64,000 bases of DNA, taken from assembly GCF_029867415.1 (NCBI RefSeq), contig NW_026706160.1, forward strand, positions 1 through 64,000. The letters run 5' to 3'. This document shows, piece by piece, positions 55,111 through 64,000 of this stretch. Made by a program: the position numbers and the translations under genes. The DNA is from Vicia villosa. Taxonomy: Eukaryota > Streptophyta > Magnoliopsida > Fabales > Fabaceae. The first letter of the stretch is position 1. Each line of letters begins with the position of its first letter. The notes beneath the pieces are model-generated. The model saw nothing but the letters and a program-made list of their open reading frames with translations. It did no database searches and had not been told where the DNA came from.

Positions 55111-55880
55111 AAATATGGCAAGGAGTTTTGGAAAATATTTGACATGGACAATTGCAAAGCAATGTCTACTCCAATGGGTTCAGGAACATATGTTGATCAA
55201 GATGAATATGATGTTTCAATTGACATCACAAAATATCGAGATATGATTGGTCCATTTTAATATTTGACACTAATCCGTCTTGACATTATGTTTAGTGTTT
55301 GTCTTTGTGCTCGGTTTCAAGCAAATCCAAAGGAATTGCATCATGCATATGTGAAGAGAATCATGAAGTATCTCAAAAGGACAACAAGTGTTGGCCTATG
55401 GTATCCTAAAGGTAGTGTATATGCAGATTATGCAAGCTGTAAAACTGACCAAAAAAACACAAGTGGTACATGTGATATCCTAGGAAACAATATAGTGTCT
55501 TGGTCATGCAAAAAGCAAGCCTGTTGGCTCTTAGTACAGCTCAAGCAGAATATATTGCAGCAAGAAGTTGTTGTGCACAAATCCTTTGGCTAAAGCAATA
55601 ACTTAGCGATTACGGCGTAAACCTTGGATGTATTTTGTTGAAATGTGACAATACAAGTGCTATAAACATAACCAAAAATCCTGTGATGCACTCAAGAACT
55701 AAACATATAGATACTCGACATCATTTTCTTCGAGATCATGTTCCCAAGAGGATGTTGAATTGACATTTACAGATACTCATAACCAACTAGCAAATATTTT
55801 CACAAAACTGCTTGCAAAGGAACTATTCCTCAAGATTCAAAGAGAACTAGGCATGTTGGATGAGCATGATATGTAACTCT
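55111..55880 (+). pseudogene. Host Ty1/copia element: RNase H and end of pol
   Basis: 55264-55510 reads IRLDIMFSVCLCARFQANPK and IMKYLKRTTSVGLWYPKGS, then YADYASCKTDQKNTSGTCDI. After a frameshift near 55515 come STAQAEYIAARSCCAQILWL, LLKCDNTSAINITKNPV and HSRTKHIDTRHHFLRDHV, the copia RNase H C-terminus. The polyprotein ends at GMLDEHDM with a TAA or TAG-type stop near 55875. Stops and frameshifts show it is dead. Confidence 0.88.
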
Positions 55881-56688
55881 CAATATAAAGAAATTTCTAC
55901 AATCATAATTTAAGGACATCAATTCTCATACATCAATTTTATCAAGGTACATGTTATCTCATATTAATTTTTGTGTCAATTCACAATTTCATTTTGTGAA
56001 TTATTCTTTCTATTATGATGCTTCATATACTCGCATTTAATATATTTTTATGTTCTGTCTATATGTCTTTTGTGTGTTGAAATATTTGTGGTTGGTTTAT
56101 GTTTGATCATGAACCTATTATGCAGTCTATGTTAAAAAAATTCTGCATGTAACCGATTACACCATTTGGTTAACCGTTAACACTTGGAAAACTATGCTTT
56201 TATCTTTAAAAGAAATTACCCAGTGCGTGTTTTCATGTAATTATAAAACAATGTTATGTTTGCTTTATTTTTAAAAAAAAAACCATTTCGTTATGTTTCA
56301 TGTTTTTATGTAAGTCTAAGACAATGTTATGATTATGGTATGAAGTGTTTGTTATATTATATCATTGTGTTGTATTATGTTTTGTTGCAACGTTTCTGTT
56401 TGTGAGTGTATTTGCACATCAACTTTTAACTCTTTTCTCCATATCTTTTCTAATGACAAAGGGGGAGACGATATATATGTTGTGTATGCTTGTCTCTAAC
56501 TTTTTGCAGCAACAAAGGTGTCAAATTCTCTATGAAAGGGAAGTCTTTGATCAAGGGGGAGTTATCAATGTTAAGGAGAGCATTCACTTAAAAAATTCTC
56601 AAATGTTATAAGAGATTCAAGAATTTCAAATTTCAATGATTGGCATCATAAAAAATGGGGAGATTTTGAAGTCAAACTTATCCAATAT
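55881..56688 (+). other. Host copia 3' non-coding region with polypurine tracts
   Basis: No coding sequence. AAAGGGGGAGACG (56459-56471), AAGGGGGAGTT (56552-56562) and AATGGGGAGATTTT (56653-56666) are polypurine-tract-like. The small open frame at 56345-56611 overlaps these tracts and is not considered real. Confidence 0.5.
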
Positions 56689-57949
56689 TGTGTTTTGATG
56701 AAGACAACCTTAATCTCTCAAGACTATGTGCATGAATCAAAGGATGAGCAAAAGCATCATGAGGCAAGGCTATGAAATCAATACTTGTATCTCAAGAAAT
56801 ATTGACAAAAGATGAACTTGGGCCTCTTTGGAGCTTGATCATTAATTTTAGGTACAAGTTGCAATTCCATTATATGCAATACTATAGTGTTCAGAAATAT
56901 TATGTTAATTTCATTCAAATGCATAACTTGTTTCTAAACATCATGACATTTGCATACAAACTGTTTTTTTTAAGTACTTTTAAAATTTATAGCAAGTGTA
57001 ACCGGTTACACCAATTGTTTAACCGGTTACATAAATGTAAAAATGGTTTTTTAGAGAATTAGTGGTAAATTGTGGCATTTAAAAGCGCCGTAACAATACA
57101 ATAAAACCGCCACAATTCGCACCAATTAGTAAAATTATCTTATTTTTGAAAAATTATCAGATGTAACTGGTACCTTTTGATTAACCGGTTACACATATGA
57201 AAAATTCAAATTTCAAGTATTACTTCAACTGTAATCGGTTACAATGATGTGTTAACCGGTTACCCCTGGAGCAGTGACACTTTTTTGGTTAAAATCATGA
57301 TTCTAACGTATTTCGAATTTCATCCATCAATCATTGTGTTGATTCATGATATTATACTCTTTCATAATAGTATGAAACATGTATAAATACTCTATGTTTC
57401 AGATTGTGGTAACTCACATCTTTCAATTCATTTCAAACTCACTTTCTCTCAAATTTTAAACAAGTGCTATATGTCATAAAACATTTGTGTGAAACTCACT
57501 GCATTCAATTTTCATTGCATTACTTAAAGTTTCAACATTACTTCAGAGCACTTGTGTATCATATTGTGAATTGCCTACTTGATAGGGAAGATCAATTCTA
57601 ATAATTGATATACATCTTACATATTCAAACTTATTAAAAATTCAGAATTGTGTTTGTATATCTTATTGTCCATGATTATTGGAAGCAATGGAGTAGAAAA
57701 GGGAGGATTGTTCTCTTTTCTACTCGATTGAATCATAAGGTGATTTGCCTTAGTGATTTGGTTAGTCTTGTGTATAGAGACTATGATTAGGATTGTACAA
57801 GGTTCTAGTACTGTTGAAATCTCTTACATGTTGTAAGGGGACTAGACGTACTCTCGGACTGTGAGAGGAACTAGTATAATCTCTCTGTGTTCTTTATTTT
57901 TTTCTGTCTTTATCGCTTTCAGCACTTAACCATAAACCAGAAAAATAAT
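56689..57949 (+). repeat. Probable 3' LTR of the host copia element
   Basis: The segment starts TGTGTTTTGATGAAGAC, a common start of copia LTRs of this group, and may end near ATAATAACA. It contains several TAACCGGTTACA-type palindromes (57000-57040, 57180, 57235-57266), also common in such LTRs. With the 5' LTR missing, its exact ends cannot be checked. Confidence 0.45.
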
Positions 57950-58170
57950 AACACTTTTTGGTTAAAAATATGATTCTAACGTATTTCAAATTTCATCCAT
58001 TAATCATTGTGTTAATTCATGATATTATACTCTTTCATAATGGTATGATGCATGTATTAATACTCTATGTTTCAGATTATGAAAACTCACTTCTTTCAAT
58101 TCAATTCAAACTCACTTTCTCTCAAATTTCAAACAAGTGCTATATATCATAAAACATTTGTGTGAAACTT
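57279..58170 (+). repeat. Pair of ~215-bp direct repeats
   Basis: ACACTTTTTTGGTTAAAATC... at 57279-57500 recurs at 57948-58170, for example as GATTCTAACGTATTTC, ATGATATTATACTCTTTCAT, TACTCTATGTTTCAGATTAT and CATAAAACATTTGTGTGAAA, with scattered differences. The second copy is followed by TTGACATCAGAGTATC (58174-58189), which resembles a primer-binding site, so it may be the end of an LTR from another insertion. Confidence 0.65.
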
Positions 58171-58199
58171 ACACAATTGACATCAGAGTATCAACAACA

Positions 58200-58625
58200 T
58201 AGATTCAATTAATGAAATCAGCAATTAATCTTGTGCTTTTAGTCGACAAACATAAATCAGACACTAGTTGTCACGAATGAGTTTTCATTTGCAAATGACA
58301 ATACGTATGAATCTCTTCCCAAACCTGCTAGGAATGACGCAACAACACAAAGCGAGAGAGGAGAGAATAAAAAATTGTTGAAATAAGCCACGTGCATATT
58401 ATAGTGCTTGTTGCTCTTCCCACGCGACATATCTAGGGTTCTCAATGCCAAATTCACGATCAACAACAGTGCATAGTATAGTGCTTTTTGCTCTTCCCAC
58501 ACGACATAGCTAGGGATCTCAATGCCAAATTCACGATCAGCAGCAACATTAAGAAATCACTCAGGAAGATTGCGTAGATGAAGCCATGGAAAGAGGCGTA
58601 AAGGATTAAAAGAAGCTTATGACCA
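58200..58625 (-). pseudogene. Short copia leader and gag remnant
   Basis: Read on the minus strand, TGGTCATAAGC follows the LTR at 58626 and resembles a degenerate primer-binding site. About 40 bp on, MASSTQSS could be a gag start but ends at once in a stop. Further on a frame reads FLAGLGRDSYVLSFANENSF, vaguely like the GLG.EYDS.V motif of copia gag. A segment of about 73 bp is duplicated in tandem at roughly 58399-58545 (GCTCTTCCCACRCGACATA, ATGCCAAATTCACGATCA). Confidence 0.4.
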
Positions 58626-58890
58626 TGTTAAAAATGTGATCACAATGAAAAGAAACAGTAGAGAGAAGAGAGATAACTGAATATAGAATTTCTCAATGAT
58701 GGTGTTACATGAGGAGTATATATAGAGTTATTGTAACTGTCTCTTAATTGAATTCAGTTAGTCTTCTGATTGAATCCAGTTACACATTCTAGACTATTCC
58801 TAATAGATCAAATTCATGTTAGTCGAGCGAAAAACACATTATCAGTAGCCTAAATACAAATCATAGCATTCATATAATATGTTTTTAACA
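58626..58890 (-). repeat. Small copia-type LTR (265 bp)
   Basis: On the minus strand it starts TGTTAAAAACATATTA and ends CACATTTTTAACA. It contains CTCTATATATACTCC (a TATA box) followed by CT-rich sequence, and a primer-site-like sequence follows. This is the architecture of a short copia 5' LTR. No second LTR or target duplication was found. Confidence 0.55.
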
Positions 58891-59248
58891 TTTGTTCCAC
58901 TTGATAAACAAGCAACTACAAAATATGTCTGCAATTATAGTTGTATGATAATCCCAGTTATTTCATTCACGAGACTGAACTAGTCATGAAAACAAATAAA
59001 TAAGACTTAGAAACTAATACTGAAATGAAGTGGATCATTTCAAAAAAAAAACAACTCGCTTTCAGCAAATAATCACTCCAACATTGTGAATAAGTACATG
59101 ACCAAATGATAACAAAAGCAAATAATAATGAATTTAAAGGGCTTTCCCTTCAAGTTGCAATGTTTCCGAAGGATTCATAACACTAGTCTTTCCCTTCAAT
59201 AAAACCTCTTTCTCTCAAAATAGAAGTAGTAGTAGTAATAGTAATGAT
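58891..59248 (-). other. Actin 3' untranslated region and flank
   Basis: No coding sequence. The actin 3' UTR should occupy the first 200-250 bp downstream of the stop codon at 59249; several AATAAT/AATAAA-like words occur on the minus strand between 59000 and 59150. Nothing else is recognised. Confidence 0.4.
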
Positions 59249-60719
<1,471 letters not shown>

Positions 60720-61870
60720 CTTCTACTATCTGCACAATAAATCAAAAATAGTTATTAGAAGTGCACTGTTTCTATAAACTATTGTTTTTAAAAATCACTT
60801 ACTATATTAATCTGAATTTTTTTTCCACAAACCGATTTCATAGGCAAAATATTGCAATTTAATCACAAATCTAGCCAAATCAAATTCAATTATCCTAATA
60901 ATTTACAAACAAAATAGATGTCCAAAAGATACATACATTGAGCTAACCAATGATACATGTATCCCAACATAGTAACATTGAAATAAAATGTAACATACTT
61001 ACACATACATCCTAAAATCAATTATACTAGAACACATTGAAACATGTTAAAATCAATTCGAACTCGAACTCGAAACATTTAGATCTTTTGGCCGAGCTAG
61101 TCACCGTCACGGTGATATCAAACATGCACTAGTTGATTACATACACCATGAATCATACACAATAGTTGATACTTAGGTCCACAAGAAAATTGAAAAGCAT
61201 TATCATATTTCCTTTTCGGAATCTCTTTCTCTTTAAGAGAAAAAATCACTATCTAATTGCATCATATATATAAAAAAAAAAAAAAGTAAGCTATTAATTC
61301 TATTCTATCAACATCAAAAACAACAATTCAAATTCTTTCCCCACACATCTGAAAACAACTTTTTATAGGACCAACCTTAACAATGATAGATCCATATCCA
61401 TCACCATTAACCAATCAAAATCAGTGGTTAATCAAATCATTCAAACCAATCAAAATTGTTTCTTTTAAACAAAACAAAACACCAAGATCGATCAATCCAC
61501 ATCGAATTCTCGTACATCAATTTCTATTTCTATTTCCATCCAAAAACAAAAAATGTTCAAAAAAGCTAAAAATGCTAAAAATGCAAATTTGATCATATAC
61601 AATTGAGCAAATCAAAATCCAACAACAACCCATTTCAAATCTATCTAAACAAAACCAATACCCTCAATCAAATTATCAAAATTCAATACAAAAAAAAAAA
61701 CGTAAAAAACAGATCCAATCAAGAAAAAAACGGATCAAGAACAGAACCAAACCTTGGGAAGGAAAATGCCGAGGGTGATGGAAGGCAAAGAACGACAGAG
61801 AATGCACAGAGGCAAGGTGAGAGGAAGAGAGAGAGAGTTAGAGAGAGAGAACGCACACTCCAAAAGAGAC
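60720..61870 (-). promoter_or_regulatory. Actin 5' leader: two untranslated exon parts and a 1.0-kb leader intron
   Basis: On the minus strand ATAGTAGAAG (60729-60720) directly precedes the ATG and follows the acceptor TTGTGCAG. The matching donor is CCCAAG/GTTTGG at 61753/61752, giving an intron of 1023 bp (61752-60730) and an upstream, CT-rich leader exon from 61753 to about 61870. A leader intron about 10 bp before the start codon is a known feature of plant actin genes and often enhances expression. TTATATTGAA around 61900 may serve as TATA box. The open frames at 61383-61959 lie in this intron and leader and are not genes. Confidence 0.75.
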
Positions 61871-61929
61871 CAAATGAAAATGGGAAAATTGGAATTCAAT
61901 ATAACAAGAACTTGATGCAATGTGAGCCG

Positions 61930-64000
61930 TTGGATTTTGATTTTGAATCTATGATTTAAGAACGCTTTCCATGGTGTTTGGGCCTTATTTAGGTAATTTC
62001 TATTATTAATTTTTTCCTTTTTTTAATCATGCTTTTTTTCTATTTTTCACTAACTATTTGTTTTTCCTTTTTTTGAGTTTTTAGTTGTGTGGGGTTAAAT
62101 TGGAAATGTATTAATTTTAGTGTACTTTTTTTAGCTTTTGTTTATATCAATATATTTTCACTAACTATTTATATTTTAGTTCATGGTTTATATGCAAGAA
62201 TGAATCTATACTTAGTTTCTTTTCTCTATAATGTGTTTTTATGGCAAGTAATTTTCAAATAAGTTTATTTTGCTATAACTAGCTTTATAACTAACTTTTT
62301 AACGGAAGTTGTTATAATAGCTATTAAAAACTCACATATAAATAAAAATATTTAAAGTTTAAAATTTAATTTTGACGTTCAGTCAAATAGATCGACTTCT
62401 ACTAGTTGAGTTAAAATTTAGATATATTAACACTCTAACATACATAATATATGTAATATTAATAATAAAAAAAATTACTTAATATTAAAATTACATTTTG
62501 TAAATACTTTGTTCATATTTTTATTTTTTGGTTTTAATTCTATAATTTTAAAAATATAATTAAAGTATAACCGATCAATAATTAATTTAGAATTTGAATT
62601 TGAATATTATTTTTAATATAATTTATGAACTATATTCAACCGTTTTATTTTACAATCATTATTTATTTATCATTACATCATAAGAGTTTGATTGTGAAGA
62701 AAATAATTTAAATTATATTATTTAAAATAATATATTTAAGAGATTAGATTCTTTAGTAATAATATACTCTTTATCAATTACATCCATGAATTAACATAAA
62801 AAACAATAGCATCGATGATTGCAAGGGAATAGTAGCATTTCTTTTAAGAAAGTCTAATTTTTATAAAATTATTTTTAATTAATAATGTGAATGCAATTGA
62901 GTTGAAGACTTCTTCAAGGAAACTCACTTAAGACTTCTTCAAGATAAACTAAATTTAACGATTAAATTCTTAACTATAATTTTTTTAACTTTAAAAATAT
63001 CAAAAATGAAAGTGTAATAATATTTTCAACGGTCTTACCAAAATTATAAAGAAAAATCAAGTGGTGTTTTATTAAGAAAGATAAAATTGTGTGAATTTGA
63101 GAATGGGTCAATAGTTGTAATAGGCTATTTTTACTCTCCAACACATAAAAAATAGGAATGGACCACAAAAAAGAGAAAAGAACTCTCCTTTCCTCTAATT
63201 ATGGAGTGGCAAGCATGAAAGATTCTATTTCTAGGTAAACCATCTCAATAGGATATGCAACCTTTTTTTAGATCAACTTTTAATTTAGTATATACACTTT
63301 ACAATCAATGTATATAATTTAATCTTTTTTGAGGGGTCTCATTTTTTTGTAACTGGCCAGCCACAAATAGTTGTCTAGCCCTACAAATTTGTTGAATCCT
63401 AACTGAATATGCTCTGTCAAATCTTGTTAATGTAAGACTGACAGCAAATGTTTGGAAGGAAAGGAAAGAAGGTGGAGGAAGAAAGCTCTTATATAAATAA
63501 ACATCAATGGTTCTTGAAAAAAAAAACTTAATTATCACCAAAATACTTTTTTATATTTTTTTTAGAAATCGAAAAATCCTCCCCACAGAACTAAAAAAAA
63601 ACTAATTCTTTAAATTAGGTAGAATTAATACCACAACTAGTAGTAAATATCCTCTTCAAGAAAATTTGACACTGCTATATATCAAAAATTGAGTTCGAAT
63701 TCAGAATATCTAATTAATCTAAATAAATATTTTACCATCTAATTCAAGTTCAAAGTTTTTTGTATTCAATATCATTAAAACTTGTATCTAGTATTTTGGC
63801 TAATAAACATATATAAGTAGTTGAGGTTCTTTTTTTATATAATCAGTTTAGTGTTATTTAGAGGTTAGGTATATCAGTATATGACATGATTTATTGGTAT
63901 AACTAGAGAAGTTCATATATAAAAATATAGCCATACGTGTCTCATTTGTCATTTATATGTTGATCAAACTTTAGTGTTTGGCACATACACAAAAACCAAA
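61930..64000. other. AT-rich intergenic DNA upstream of actin
   Basis: Two kilobases of very AT-rich sequence without a supported ORF, RNA gene or named repeat. A short direct repeat AGACTTCTTCAAG occurs at about 62905 and 62932. The part next to 61930 presumably includes actin promoter elements that I cannot delimit. Confidence 0.5.

Noticed and set aside
61383..61959. Open frames upstream of actin as small genes
   Set aside because: They lie in the leader intron and CT-rich leader exon, are Lys/Asn-rich low-complexity translations and show no family resemblance.

Overview
The window is nuclear plant DNA: intron-rich genes with GT/AG splice sites, several families of plant transposons and nested LTR retrotransposons. 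The SIRE/Maximus-type copia element, with its LTR start TGTTAGAACAAG, its CTTCTGA-rich sequence and its extra ORF, together with a MAIN-LIKE fragment flanked by TCCGTAGAT/ATCTACGG palindromes, suggests a legume, probably a cool-season (Pisum/Vicia/Medicago/Trifolium-like) lineage. That placement is inference from recalled families, not from a search.

Layout. (1) 1-14239 is a tandem array of about 889-bp monomers on the minus strand. Each monomer is one segment (mostly exon) of a hAT transposase gene (DUF659 end plus central region). There are 16 complete monomers plus a partial one cut by the window edge. (2) 14240-14488 carries hAT sequence a little beyond the last monomer. (3) 14490-15570 is a plant-mobile-domain (MAIN-LIKE) pseudogene. 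It is fused to (4) 15562-18317, a 5'-truncated, stop-riddled hAT element on the plus strand that is the single-copy counterpart of the array monomer and ends in a CCGGT-rich terminus. (5) 18892-25794 is an apparently intact ten-exon gene for dolichyl-phosphate beta-glucosyltransferase (ALG5), whose 3.1-kb last intron is loaded with MITEs. (6) 26315-27132 is a non-autonomous hAT element that shares its end with the element in (4).

(7) 27250-57950 is a decayed plus-strand copia retrotransposon opened by later insertions. A SIRE-like copia element on the minus strand (28817-49473, 5-bp duplication TTATC) sits in its protease/GAG-pre-integrase part. A Ty3/gypsy chromovirus on the minus strand (37186-48235, duplication GCCAT) sits exactly at the gag start codon of the SIRE element. 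A solo LTR (42871-45028, duplication ATATG) sits in the third zinc knuckle of the gypsy gag. A separate truncated gypsy 3' end with its LTR (50943-54829) replaces the middle of the host copia reverse transcriptase. (8) 58200-58890 holds a small minus-strand copia LTR and leader. (9) 59249-60719 is an intact four-exon actin gene on the minus strand with a leader intron and upstream leader exon to about 61860. (10) 61930-64000 is AT-rich and without recognisable genes.

The two host genes, ALG5 and actin, act independently (ER N-glycosylation and cytoskeleton). The 33 kb between them is almost entirely transposon. The most unusual object is the hAT-exon satellite facing an inverted single copy of the same exon across a captured gene fragment.
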